Of a stretch of DNA of 64,000 nucleotides, positions 33,766-45,264 are shown one piece after another. Origin of the DNA: Antilocapra americana (lineage: Eukaryota; Chordata; Mammalia; Artiodactyla; Antilocapridae). Under the pieces are notes generated by a model. It was given only the letters and a program-made list of their open reading frames with translations, searched no databases and was not told where the DNA came from. Location: NCBI GenBank assembly GCA_007570785.1, contig ML660774.1:517309-581308 (forward strand). Direction: 5' to 3'. Every line of letters starts with the position of its first letter. Positions within the stretch are counted from its first letter, which is position 1. The translations under genes and the position numbers were made by a program.

Positions 33766-33957
33766 CAGGCCTTCCCTGGTGGCTCAGCTGGTAAAGAATC
33801 TGCCTGCAATGAGGGAGACCTGGGTTTGATCCCTGGGTTGGGAAGATCCCCTGGAGAAAGGAAAGGCTACCCACTCCAGTATTCTGGCCTGGAGAACTCC
33901 ATGGACTATTCCGTGGGGTTGCAAAGAGTCGGACACGACTGAGCAACTTTCACTTTA
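33766..33957 (+). mobile_element. Bov-tA SINE (first of three)
   Basis: Complete head to tail: ccttccctggtggctcagct, gtttgatccctgggttgg, ggctacccactccagtattc, caaagagtcggacacgactg, then tttcactttattc. Confidence 0.92.
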
Positions 33958-33967
33958 TTCTTGAGAG

Positions 33968-34126
33968 ACTCGGTCTGTGGTCCGGTGGGCTAAAACGCCA
34001 AGCTCTCAGTGCAGGGAGCCAGGTTCGATCCCTGGCCAGGGAAGTAGATCCCACATGCTGCAGCTGAAGACCCAGCGGGCCACAACTAAGACCTGGTGCA
34101 GCCAAATAAAGAAATTAAATAACTTT
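33968..34126 (+). mobile_element. tRNA-derived SINE (SINE2/CHR-like, second of three)
   Basis: cggtctgtggtccggtgggc head, ggttcgatccctggccaggg box-B region, gatcccacatgctgcag, and an aaataaagaaattaaat tail; no BovA body. Same class as 618-758. Confidence 0.8.
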
Positions 34127-34127
34127 A

Positions 34128-34358
34128 GGGCTTCTCTCGTAGCTCAGTCAGTAAAGAATCCACCTGCAATGAAGGAATCCTCCTGCAATGCAGGAGGCCT
34201 GAGTTCTGTTTCTGGGTCCAGAAGATCCCCCGGAGAAGGAAATGGCAACCCACTCCAGTATTCTTGCCTGGAAAATCCCATGCACAGAGGAGCCTGGCAA
34301 GTTACAGTCCATAGGGTCGCAAGAGTCAGACAGGACTTAGCGACAAAACCACCACCAC
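34128..34358 (+). mobile_element. Bov-tA SINE (third of three)
   Basis: It runs from ggcttctctcgtagctcagt to caggacttagcgac and a CAC-rich end. The tRNA-like part contains a short internal duplication (cctgcaatgaagga / cctgcaatgcagga, near 34160-34197), making it longer than its neighbours. Confidence 0.9.
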
Positions 34359-35024
34359 AGTGATTTAAATCCTAAATCTTCGGTGCATCTTAAAGCAATG
34401 CCTGTTACATAGTAAACTTTCAAAACAATAACGTCTAATACTCCTCTTTCAGAAGAGCGGACAGAAGTGTTGTGTAGCACCATAAATTGTAAAAAATAAT
34501 GTAGGTTCATGACAAAGAGGGCACATTAAAATTTTATAAATCCTTTTCATAAAGGAGAGATCATAATCTATAAGAACTGCACTTAAAGAAATGTTACTCT
34601 TTCTACTGACGAAGACTGAAAATCATCACTGTTATTTCATAGACTCACAAAAATAGGCTACTTAGAGATGTCCATCTAAGATAACTTTACCCAAAGCTGG
34701 TTTACATGTAGGAGCTCTTGGTGTTCCTTGCACACGCTGGACACCCACCTTCCCCTGTGGACCAAGCATTCCTTCTAGAGGCTCCTAGAAACCTCTGCCC
34801 AAGGGCTTTTCTGAGGAGTTGATGCCCCTGGATTAGCCTCTGGGTGTGAGGGTTTGAGTCTGGGGATAAGTAGGCCAGCTTCCTGCCCTCTGAGGGGGAA
34901 GCGCAAAAGTAATTCCCACAGGATCTCCCCGAAGCACTGAGCAGTAATCAGCTCCTGACACACACTGTGTCCACATCCTCCCCTTTCCTTCCTGACATTA
35001 CCTCCCAAACTCACTCTCTAATCC

Positions 35025-35096
35025 TTAACTCCATCTCTTTCTAGCAGAATCTCAAATTCCCTAACTCCATCTCTTTCTAGCAGAATCTCAAATTCC
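35025..35096. repeat. 36-bp direct tandem duplication
   Basis: The unit ctaactccatctctttctag plus cagaatctcaaattcc occurs twice in direct succession (35025-35060 and 35061-35096) with one mismatch. Confidence 0.95.
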
Positions 35097-37476
35097 CCTC
35101 TACTAAAGAGTGCTAAGAAAATGATGCATAACACATTTTTAAAAGTGATTTGAGCAGTGTTCTCTCAGGGTCAGGAAGAGAGACTATATGGCATTCAAGA
35201 ACTAGCTTAAGCCATGTAGTTCTCTTTACTAATACGTGACAATATGTTTTTACACACAAGGATTTTAACGAGGATTTCTCTCTCCTACGAGATGCTACCA
35301 TAGGAGAAAGGAAATAGATGTGTGGCTGGAATTCTGAACCTTGAATTTTCCACCAGCTTCCCTCTGTTGTTCCGGTACACAACAAAGATATGGAGAAGAG
35401 ACACTCCGAAAAATTTATATAGTTAATCATGCCAAGTCTTTGGCCTCAAATCCTAACTGAGCAGTGGGCTCTTATGGGCGTCTTGTGTCAGCTTCTGGAA
35501 GATGAAAACCTCATTCTTCTTTCTACTCTCATGGCTTTCTTAAGGAGGCAAGGCAAGGTTTTGAATTGTTCCAACGTTAGCGTTCTTTTGCTGGAGTGGT
35601 GACTTGTAGGTAATGGAGACATGGTGTCTACATTTGTTTCTGATTTGGGCAGGTGGGGGTTTGCATCCACTGTTATGGTGAGTTCTGAGATTCTTATTAG
35701 AGCTTTGGGAGAAAGAAAACAGGCATTAAAGCCTCCTTATTTCAGTAATATTTAGACCAAACCAGCGTAGGAAAAAATAAAATGCTCCCATTGGATTCAG
35801 CCTGACTCACTGGGGTTCTACTTTGGCACAAAATCCTAGTTTGCAGAAAGTGCTATATTTCCCATACTGCCATGATCATGTGCACAGGGCCTTTTGAGGA
35901 GGAAGCTGGCAGAGATCAGGGGATCTCAGGGTTCTTGAAGCCCCATCTCAATGTGACTCCTGTCTAAGATCACCCTCTCATTTGCTGAAAACCTAAGAGG
36001 CAAGGTGACTTCATTTGTATAGACTACACAGAATGAAAGCATCTAGGCTAAAAATAGGCTTTATTTACTCTTTCCTTTTTCCACATCCAAACCTCTGCCA
36101 CCAAATAGCTCAGATTACAAGAAGCAAAGGAAAACAAATCTCACAAAAATTACACCAAGGGAAAAATATATTTTACACTCTCAAATCCAGAGCACAGCAG
36201 GTATCAGCTAGGATGGCCCATACCCTGGTATCTCTGGGTGCTACAGGGAAGATTTCTCAAAGAGCAGTCTTTGTCACTCATTCCACATTTATTTATTATC
36301 TTTTGAACACTAGGAATTATCACAGTGAAAACATTACACGGTGCATGTCTTAAGAGAACATACCCTAATCTGTCTGCATGGTTATAACAAAAAATAAAGA
36401 GTCCAGAGAGAAAAGAGAAATTCCTACTCTGGTGTGTCGTTTCAAATAGAAACGATTTTTTACAAGCAGAACTCACAATGATGAATGTACATTAAAGGAT
36501 TTAACTTATTCACCTGGCAAAACGACAGGAGGAAAGTCTGCTAGAGGCTTCCACCCAAGATCTTATTCACAACACAGAGCCAAAGAAAGTCACCCTTTCT
36601 CTTGCAGAACCTGCACTGATACTTCCCAGAACCTCGAGTGAGATGGCTTTAGGAGGAATCCAGAACTCTGCAAAGCAGAGAGAAGAAACAAATAATTCAA
36701 GACCTGCTGACATTCCTGCTTCAGAGGGTTGTGATTCTGAAGCCTGTAGTCCTTATGGATTTCCTTTTATGGGAGATCCTAGAGTATTTACACTAGTGTT
36801 GGAGGGATTTCTGTTTTTTCACCTAAATACAAATATTTTCGTAGACTTAGAAATTGATTAGGAGTGGTTGCAGTGAGAAGCCCCAGAGAACTGAAAGGTA
36901 TTTGAAATGGGTTATTCAGTCATCTGAGCTTGAAGGCAGTGTGGCATCTAGATAGTATTAAGGTATGGAAATATGTTTGCTCATGGCATGCAGTGGTAAA
37001 CAGGTAAACCAGATATAATCAGAAGTATCCATCAAAGGCAAGGAGGTGAGGGGCTGAGTTGCCATTGCCAAGAAATAGCATTTATGTTATGGGTTTGATA
37101 GCTGATTCTATGGACAATTTAAAGATTAAAAACAGAAAATGATTAGCCAGTTTTTTAGAACTCTCAAGGTATAGGCTAAATCTAATGAGCTTCCCAGGAC
37201 TGCTAGATAATTTCTTATCATGAGCAGAACTAAAATAGCTGAATGACAAATGTACTGTATATTTCTTCATATTGTGGGTTTCCACACCAGTTGACTTTAC
37301 AACCTTAGCAGAATCTTGTGAGACAAGGCTACAGCTAATGATAATGGGACTTCTGGCCTTGGAACTGGATTACCTAGGATGACTTCTAAGTCAAAGGAAG
37401 GGATCTAACTCCAAGTATCTTTCCATATCAGAGAGTTTGTTCCTGCCTTGTTTAAAGACTCAGAATCTCATTGCTT

Positions 37477-37534
37477 GGAAGGAATTACATTTCAGTGGAA
37501 GGAATTACATTTCAGTGGAAGGAATTACATTTCA
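37477..37534. repeat. 20-bp tandem repeat, about 2.9 copies
   Basis: The unit ggaattacatttcagtggaa is repeated with no mismatches in the complete copies; the last copy ends in ttcatc. Confidence 0.95.
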
Positions 37535-38504
37535 TCACCACCCTGATACCTAAATCTATAACTAAATTAGTCTCTTCACACTGGGACAGAGAAAGGGAGA
37601 TTACAAAGCCACAGGATGTAATGTCCCCACCCAAAGAATTGGAGCAATTTTCAAATTCATATCAGGAAAATCCAGAGACTATGTCTGTGCTTGCTTGAGC
37701 AAGGAGAGAAAGCCCAGTTTTAGACTGGGCTGGATTTCTCTATATACGTGCCAGAATTCTGGATTCAGTGGAACTTCAGCAGCTGGAAATAATGACAATT
37801 GTTTCATTGAGTGACTAAAGTAAGGTCTTGAGTGGCTATTGCTAAATTAAACTGAGAGGGCAGAAAAATTCTGGAATGATTAAGTAAAGAAATCCCAAGA
37901 TATTGGGATGTAAAAATGTGCTGGAGTAAATTTAACACGTGTGGCTGGCTTCTCTCCACCTCACATTGACCCAGAGAGGGCTTTGAAGAGACAGCGGTGC
38001 CTCCTGAGAGCTATGCAGCGGGTCAGTTATCTTTCCTGGCTGTGTTCAGGCCACAGCTGACAGAAGAAGATGTTGAAATGGAAATGACTCCTTGATTTCA
38101 GTGGGTAAGGGAAGCTCCTGGGGTGAGGAAAGTCACGGGGTCACACTTAATCACCATCGCGTGGTGGATACGGTTACTACAGTAGGCATCCTGTACCATG
38201 TGCCTGGGTCCGTCTCCAAGAGCAGTGACGGTGGCTGGATAACTTGGGTTCCTAGGATGAAGACAGACGGTGAGCTCATTAAGGTCCTACTTGATCTGCG
38301 TCTCTGAGCAAGGACAGGTCAGCTGAATAGAGGTCCACCTCAGACACAGGGGTGATGGCAATTCTTCCTTTTATTTGTCCCCTCAGTGCCCTTTGATGGA
38401 AGCAGGAGTCAGGAACACATGAGAAAATCTGTACAATAGCAACCCAGTAATATTCTCTGAATCTCCTTATTAGCATTCCTCAAAAGACTCTGAAGCCATT
38501 TTAA

Positions 38505-39690
38505 CAATAACCTTAAAAACAAATGAATGAATACAACAAAACAGAAACAGACTCTAGAAAACAAACCAGTGGTTACCAGTGAGGAGATGGCTTGGGGATG
38601 GGGCAAGAGTAACAAAGGGTGCTGAGAGGAACAAACCCCTTGGTACAAAATAAGTAAGTTATGAGGATGCAATGTACAGCACAAGACATATAGACAACAT
38701 TTTATAATAATTTTAAAAGGAATATAATCTATAAAAACATCATATCATTGTGTGTACACCTGAAACTACTATAATATTGTAAGTCAGTTCAGTTCAGTTC
38801 AGTTCAATTGCTCGAACAAGTCCAACTCTTTGTGACCCCATGAACTGCAGCACGCCAGGCTTCCTTGTCCATCACCAACTCCTGGAGTTTACCCAACTCA
38901 TGTCCATTGAGTCAATGATGCATCCAACCATCTCATCCTCTGTCGTCCCCTTCTCCTCCTGCATTCAATCGTTCCCAGCATCAGGGTCTTTTCAAATGAG
39001 TCAGCTCTTCACATCAGGTGGCCAAAGTATTGGCGTTTCAGCTTCAACATCAGTCCTTCCAATGAACACTCAGGACTGAGTTCCTTTAGGATGGACTGGT
39101 TGAATCTTCTTGCAGTCCAAGGGACTCTCAAGAGTCTTCTCCAACACCACAGTTCAAAAGCATTGATTCTTCTGTGCTCAGCTTTCTTTATAGTCCAACT
39201 CTCACATCCATACATGACCACTGGAAAAACCATAGCCTTGACTAGATGGATCTTTGTTGGCAAAGCAATGTCTCTGCTTTTCAATATGCTGTCTAGGTTG
39301 GTCATAACTTTCCTTCCAAGGAGTAAGCGTCTTTTAATTTCATGGCTGCAGTCACCATCTGCAGTGATTTTTGGAGCCCCCCAAAGTAAAGTCAGCCACT
39401 GTTTCCCCATCTATTTGCCATGAAGTGATGGGACCAGATGCCATGATCTTAGTTTTCTGAATGTTGAGTTTTAAGCCAACTTTTTCACTCTCGTCTTTCA
39501 CTTTCACCAAGAGGCTCTTTAGTTGTTCCTCACTTTCTGCCATATGGGTGGTGTCATCTGCATATCTGAGGTTATTGATGTTTCTCCTGGCAATCTTGAT
39601 TCCAGCTTGTGCTTCATTCAGCCCAGCATTTCTCATGATTTTAAATCAACTATGCTTCAAAAAATTAAAAAAAAAGAATAACCATAAAAC
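38505..39690 (+). mobile_element. L1 3' end split by BovB
   Basis: Plus-strand L1 3' UTR: 'aacagaaacagactctagaaaac', 'ccagtggttaccagtgagg', 'gtacagcacaagacatatag', 'cacctgaaactactataatattgtaa'. It resumes after BovB as 'aaatcaactatgcttcaaaa' and an A-rich tail to about 39690. Confidence 0.88.
38787..39637 (-). mobile_element. BovB LINE 3' 850 bp nested in L1
   Basis: The 3' end (gttcagttcagttcagttca) is at the left, running back to the NAGLNEAQAGIKIA segment. The flanks carry attgtaagtca (38776-38786) and attttaaatca (39638-39648), a diverged target-site duplication. The minus-strand frames at 39009-39410 and 39352-39636 cover the region after and including RYADDTT (palm motif present at about 39546-39566). 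A frameshift separates them. Confidence 0.92.
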
Positions 39691-40984
39691 AGGAGAGGGA
39701 GTTTCCCAAATCTTCACAATCAAAAGATAAGTATGGTCCATCTAACTGTGATTCCCTGCAGGCAAGTCTCCTTGAACTGTGGTGATTCCTATTGTAAAGT
39801 TGGATGAAAATACCATGTACTTAGGATTGTTAAGAAGTCAGATGGATTAATAGATGTAAAGTTCTCAAAATAATGTCTGGATAGTAGTAAAAGCCATAGT
39901 TTTTCTTGTGATTAACAGCATTGTTAGAAATGGCTAAGTGACAGTTTCCAGAGGTTTTTCCTACCCACAATAGGAATAAATCAAAGGGAGTACCCCCAAC
40001 CTGTTAGAATTATGGAAATTTGCAAGATTATTAAATGCTTGAAAGATGTAGGAGTGGAGATTACAGCTGTTCAGTTTGACTAGTGAAAAATACAGACTGA
40101 TTCCAGAAAATGACAATAGATTATTAAATCTTTAATTAGGTGGGTATTCAACATTGCAATTTTATATGTGGTGAGGTCTCTTCATTGGAACACATCAATA
40201 CAGTCCTTCCTAACCACCCAATGATTTGGCAGATGCTTTTTTTCTCTATCCCCCAAAGCAGTAAATAGCAGAAATTTGTTTCCATGTGACCGAGACAGCC
40301 ATGTATCTTCACTGTCTCTCCACAGGGTTATATCAACTTTCTAGTTCTGCGCCTCAAGTCATTCTGCAGGGATGAGTAATTACCTCATCAATGTCTGGAC
40401 ATCACACTGCCAACTACCCTATCATGTGGATAGAAAACTGAGCAGAGTCCCTGTTACCTTGTTAAGATGAGGGACATAAGTGCCACAGCCTGGAAAATAA
40501 ATACTGCAAAAGTACAGGGACCTTCCACTTCCATACCATTTAGGAGTGTCCTATGACCTAAAGTACCTGCTCTTCCAAAATAATACAAAAAAAGCAACTC
40601 TTTGGTTTTGAAAAAAAATAATACATTGTGTATCTGCACTGACCCATATGCAGTGGCCCAAATAATAGCTAGTTTGACCCAAATAACAAGGATACTCTCC
40701 CACTGGTGCAATGCAAGTGACTCTTATTTTTGGTCTTTATGGTTCAGTGGATCCTATGGATGCTGGATAGACCTTGTGGTGATGATTTGGAAGAAAAATC
40801 ATGGCTTCTCTATAAGTAAAAATTATGGCTTCTCTTTCATTAAACAGACTTGCCACTGAGCCCTAGAAGACTATGAAGCTCTGATGGTAAGATCTCTTGT
40901 GACTGTTAGATCTTGGCTGCTCGATATCAGCTGAATGTTGTCTGACTGTATCATAAATTTTGATAATCATTGTAGTTAAGTTTT
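39691..40984. other. Unassigned stretch; possible decayed retroviral-type sequence at its end
   Basis: 39691-40580 shows nothing I recognise. At 40602-40859 a plus-strand frame contains a CTDPYAVA phrase that faintly resembles the TDS-x-AVA motif of retroviral-type RNase H, but the rest of the frame does not support it. Not assigned. Confidence 0.35.
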
Positions 40985-41165
40985 ATACTTAGTAACTATG
41001 TGAACCTGGACAAGTTTTCTTTTTGTACTTTGGTTTCCAAATTAATCAGAGGTTAATGATAGTAAATAACTGACAATATTTTGATAGGATTAAATGCATC
41101 AACAAGTAGACCACTTATAATACTGTCTGGCAAATAGTAGGGCTTATTCAGTGTTAACTGTTATG
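40985..41165 (-). mobile_element. MIR SINE
   Basis: An inverted MIR in good order: 'actatgtgaacctggacaag', 'gtactttggtttccaaatta', 'ggattaaatgcatcaacaa', 'actgtctggcaaatagtagg'. Confidence 0.7.
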
Positions 41166-42394
41166 GTTTAGGTTTTCCTTTGAGGACTAGTACCTGTAAC
41201 CCCATAGAGCCCAGAGGTGTAAGGTTAGGCCATTTGGCTGCTTGTTATTCCTGCAACTAAGCCAATGCACTCTTCCTGTTGGGGACCGAAGCATCCCACA
41301 CAGCTTTCTAATTTAGTGTACAGCATGTACTCTGGGAGAATGGACCCCATCTTCAGAGTACTGCTTCTGAGGCTTTATTGTGCCTTTGGATGCTAGTTCC
41401 AGGATACTCATTCTCCCAGTATATGTCAGAACAGTAATCCTAGGTCAGGAATGGGCTGTCTCCATATCTCTCCATGAGTCAAATCCCATTGACTATACTC
41501 TAAGTACTCTGATCTTGATGGTCATGATCATTGTGAACCCTGCCCCCCCCCTCCCATTTCTGATGTTTAAATGAATTAACTAGCTTCATTGCTTCAGGCC
41601 TAACATCTCTGTTGCCATCAGGGAGGAAAGTGCTATGAGAGCTTCTCTTACCCTCTGCCCTGGTCTGCACATGACAGTCACCGCTGACTCTTAGTGACAC
41701 CAATGCCCTCTCACCAGCTAATTCATGAGCCTGAGTCTCCAATGTCCCCCGAGTCTTTCTGTGGAAGGGAAATAAGTCTAAATGGTTTTTGGCCTCCCAA
41801 GAATATTACTTCTCTGAGCCATTTAATCAGTTCTCTAAAATTGGTCGTAGCAATTTGGGAATTTCAATTCTGTTCATCATGGATCATTGCTTTCTCCAGG
41901 CTGCTAGGAGCCATCCCTACATCCTTCCTTGAGGTCCGTGGCAGGGTGTTAAGTCCTGTATCATAAGAGAATGCCCTAAGTCAATAAACTCTCCTTGGTC
42001 ATGTCTTATTTTCCAGTCTCCTGGCTCAGGAAACCTTCCACTGCAATCCCACCTGCCACCCTGAATGGTCATGTCCATCCCTCCCTGCCATCCTGGCTAG
42101 CCTTGCCTCCTGCCATCCTCTATGGTCATGTCCACTAATTCCTATGGTTTCTCTGTGGCCTCAGCCTGTATTTCTCTAGCAGGTTAATAAGTCCCCATCT
42201 GGGTGATGCTGTGACTTAACTATGGCTAAGGCCAGGCAGCCACAGGGAGTGGGGGACACATTCTGAGACAACCCCTGTGGGCTTGAGGGGAGAGTGCTAC
42301 ACTGTCGTCCTTCCTGAGGGTGGCCCACTCTTGATGGCAGGGCAGGGGGGTTCATCTCTGTGGGCTCTGAGATTCAAAAGTTTGGGTGCCCTGG
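41166..42394. other. Unassigned stretch
   Basis: Higher G+C than most of the window, with a C8-9 run at 41543-41551 and a 'caataaactctccttggtc' phrase near 41982 that resembles the poly-A signal region of an LTR. I could not define element ends. Open frames are short. Confidence 0.4.
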
Positions 42395-42484
42395 GCACGG
42401 AGACTGAGCATACGTGGAAACTCTCTATACTTTCCATTCAATTTTGTTGTGAACCTAGTGCTCTAAAAAACAAACAAACAAAAG
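42395..42484 (+). mobile_element. Old L1 3' terminus
   Basis: 'actctctatactttccattcaattttgttgtgaacctagtgctctaaaaaac' followed by (caaa)n matches the end of L1M-type elements. Confidence 0.6.
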
Positions 42485-43407
42485 ATGTGTGAATAAAAAT
42501 TCTTTAAATTCTGAGGAATCAAAATCTCAGGAGGGATCTACTCAGATATCCTCATCTCAGAGTCCTGAGCTTGGTGTAACAGACTTGCTTCATAAGAACT
42601 TTCAATTGTCTCTGAAGACCAGGGACAATAGTTTAAATCCTCAGCTTTGTCTTAAGCTTTTCTTCTCTTCTCCCAAGAATGGAAACTGGCTTCATTTAGG
42701 CAACCAAGGAAGTGCTCTGGTCTTGACATTTGATTTTCAATTATTTGTTCAATACTATTAGCTTTTCACCAGGAAGGAAAGTGTCATGACTTAATGACAG
42801 CTCACTAAGTCTGTGGTCCTACGCACTATTTCCATCAGTCATGACAACTCCTTCCAAAAGAAGCCGCTCCCAAGTCGCCAGCTGTTAACTTCGAAGCAGC
42901 TGCGCTGCCTCCTTGTGCCAGGGCCTAGTCTTGGCTCACAGAGCAATGGGGATGGTGTCCTTAGTCCCAGATGGTGGCCAGTGAGCCAGCCCTGGGACCA
43001 CATCTTTCCTTCTGGCTTTCTCAAACTGCTCTTGGAGTCGGCTGAGTTCTCTGGGAAGCAGACACTGGGATGGAGACAGGACTGCAGAAAAGTTGTGCAA
43101 AAAAAAGGAGGAAGTCGGATTGCGCAAGCGGAGTTGTCAGGCTAGGATGCAGAAGCTGCAGACCTGACGCTGTCTCTGCCAGGCTGTGGGCAGCTACAGA
43201 GCAAGGTCCCCGTGGTGGAGAGACTCTGAACTGGGAAGAAGGGGCCAGGCCGTTGCAATTCAGCTTTGTTCCTCATCATCCTTCTGGAAAGTGTGACCTT
43301 GGCTCTGAAGCTGTTGGCTGACCACCCACTGGCTGAATTCTGTACAGAGAAAGCATTTGAGCCACCCAACTCTACTTCATCCACACGTTTACAGTGGATT
43401 CAGGTGG
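42485..43407. other. Unassigned stretch
   Basis: Several overlapping frames of 60-110 residues on both strands and no recognised domain. Moderate G+C. No repeat identified. Confidence 0.45.
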
Positions 43408-43659
43408 GATAGTCCCTCTGTTCTGCAATTTTCACTTTCCCAGGTTTCCCTGGTGGTAAGTTTCAAACCCCACGTGCTTGAGCACCGCTACAAAATCTCT
43501 GGAACTTTTGTCAGCTGCCTGGGTTGGGGGAATCACTGCTTTGTCCAGCAAACCTTGCCATTGGTCACCTAGGGGCCGCTGTGTTATCAGAGCCAGGGTC
43601 TCAATATCGTGATACCTGTGGTTCACATGACCTTTACCTTAGTGGCAACTGCAAAATAA

Positions 43660-43905
43660 GTGGAGCGGTGCTGGCAATTCAGAGATGCCCAAGAGAAGCC
43701 TGAAAGTGCTTGCTTTGTGTAAAAAGGAGAAAGTCAGGAAGTAATACAGAAAGAAAGAAATGGTATGCTGAGGTTGCTGAGATCTTTAGTTAAGGATGAC
43801 CTTCCAATCTGCGAAATTGCCAAGAAAAGAGAAGCTCTTGCTAGTTTTGTTGCGTTGCCTCAGACTTCAAATTTGTAAGTGCCTCGTTAAGATGGGTTTT
43901 AGGTA
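43660..43905 (+). pseudogene. Tigger transposase remnant (pogo/CENP-B-like N-terminus)
   Basis: Translation near 43688 gives MPKRSLKVLALCKKEK and, in a shifted frame, ASFVALPQTS. These resemble the N-terminal DNA-binding part of Tigger transposases (helix-turn-helix region related to CENP-B and the TIGD genes). Several stops and frame shifts are present within 250 bp, the DDE catalytic domain is absent, and flanking Tigger sequence is contiguous. It is a fossil, not a TIGD gene. Confidence 0.7.
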
Positions 43906-43950
43906 ATATGTTAAACTTACACAATAAGCTATTTTGAGAGAGAGAGAGAC

Positions 43951-44890
43951 TGTAACAGTGCAGTGAGCCCAGCGGGAGGCTGGCGGCCATTGCTGAGCGT
44001 CATTTCTCCACACCCTGTTGTTAGGCAGTGGGTCCTGCTCAGTCATTGGTCAGTGCCCTAGTGGGCCCTGCCCACAGGCGAATAACCGTCAAGAAAGGGC
44101 AGTTACTGAGGGGTTCAGACAACAATGGAATGATGGTCCTGAGGTGGAGAGTCAGGTTAAGAGTTGGATCCTGGCCTTCTCCCTCAGGCCCTCCAGCTCA
44201 CCTAGACTTGTGAGCTGGGGGACCCAGAAACTGCTGGAGTTCTGTGCCCTGCAGGGCTCCAGAGCCCTCACCCAGGCCACCTACTAGCCTTGGCCCAGGC
44301 CTTGAGGCTGTGGTGAGCCTTTCCCCATCCCTGTCTCTGTGGCCTAAAACAGCAGCAGTCTGTCTGGGTCACCATCTGTGGGACCTGATCTCCTCTGCTT
44401 TGGGTGGCCTGAGGAGCCTGATGGCCAGTTGGGTCCTTGTTGCCCAGCTCCTTCAGAGGTGACCTCTGGGCAAGGTCTGGGGACGTGGCCCTAAGGGAGC
44501 CCCCAGCTGAGCGTTGCCTTACTCTTAACCAGAACAGGGACCTCGGAGGGTGACGGTTGTACCTTGGGACCTTGCCCTTTCTTGTCAGGACAGAAAATAA
44601 TATTCATTTGTTAGAGAGTTATAGGAACATTTTTGCCTGACCATGACCTGACTTCAAAGGTTTTGACACCATCCAGTTTGCAACAACTAACTGCACCCCT
44701 CCCGCACCTTTTGCTCTGAAAAGGGTTTTGATGAGAGCTTTCAGTAAGAAGCTTTGGGCTTCTTAGGGCATGAGCCACCCATGTACTTGCATGGTCTTGT
44801 AATAAGCCTTTCTCTGTTCCAAATGCCAAAGTTTTCATATTTTTTGGCCTTACTGTGCATCACTCACATGGACTGGCATAGTTGGTGACA
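43951..44890 (+). mobile_element. Solo LTR of an endogenous retrovirus (ERV1-like)
   Basis: The insertion starts TGTAACAGTG and ends GGTGACA (TG...CA), and interrupts the Tigger element exactly between 'gagagac' and 'cacattc'. The 4-bp flanks agac (43947-43950) and aaac (44891-44894) fit a 4-bp target duplication with one change. Near the 3' end it has aataagcctttctctgttcc (a variant poly-A signal) and 'ggccttactgtgcatc', the layout of R-U5 in ruminant gamma-type LTRs. No gag, pol or env sequence is attached, so it is the product of LTR-LTR recombination. It encodes nothing functional. Confidence 0.7.
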
Positions 44891-45003
44891 AAACCACATT
44901 CTTAAAACTTTTATTACAGTATATTATTATAACTGTTCAATTTTATTATTGTTGTTAAACTCATACTTTGCCCTGCTTATAAATTAACCATTGTCATAGT
45001 TAT

Positions 45004-45264
45004 AAGAGAAGGCAATGGCAACCCACTCCAGTACTCTTGCCTGGAAAATCCCATGGATGGAGGAGCCCAGTAGGCTGCAGTCCATGGGGTCACTGAGCGA
45101 CTTCACTTTCACTTTTCAATTTCATGCACTGGAGAAGGAAGTGGCAACCCATTCCAGTGATCTTGCCTGGAGAATCCCAGGGACGGCAGAGCCTGGTAGG
45201 CTGCCATCTATGGGGTCGCACAGAGTTGGACACAACTGAAGTGACTTAGCAGCAGCAGCAACAG
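45004..45264 (+). mobile_element. Bov-A2 dimeric SINE nested in Tigger
   Basis: Two BovA monomers (gaaggcaatggcaacccac ... gagcgacttcac, and gaaggaagtggcaaccca ... gtgacttagc) are joined by a short tttcaatttcatgcac linker, and the element ends in AGC repeats. The target duplication catagttat is at 44995-45003 and 45265-45273. Confidence 0.93.

Larger units (their letters stand above)
33655..34425 (-). mobile_element. MIR SINE split by a three-SINE block
   Basis: The left half (ggtgaccttgggcaagtgaac, ttttcctcctctgtag, gggaggatttagtgattt) lies before 33759. The right half (aaagcaatgcctgttacatagtaaac) follows 34368. Together they form one inverted MIR. The 10-bp repeat agtgatttaa at 33750-33759 and 34359-34368 is the target-site duplication. 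Confidence 0.75.
34426..38504. other. Unassigned stretch, about 4 kb, low repeat content
   Basis: The longest stretch here without a recognised transposon. Two short tandem duplications (35025-35096 and 37477-37534) are listed separately. Open frames are under 130 residues, and I see no convincing exon. Its relative freedom from young repeats could reflect chance or unique conserved sequence. Confidence 0.5.

Noticed and set aside
33977..34363. 128-residue open frame
   Set aside because: It runs through two tRNA-derived SINEs; the frame is a by-product of SINE sequence.
37477..37534. CRISPR-like array
   Set aside because: Three head-to-tail 20-bp units without spacers in a mammalian genome; it is a simple tandem repeat.
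42839..43384. Overlapping 60-110-residue frames on both strands as a gene
   Set aside because: No recognised domain, no start or splice support; frames on both strands follow from higher G+C.
43660..43905. Domesticated TIGD-type transposase gene
   Set aside because: Multiple stops and frame shifts within 250 bp, no catalytic domain, and continuity with Tigger flanks.
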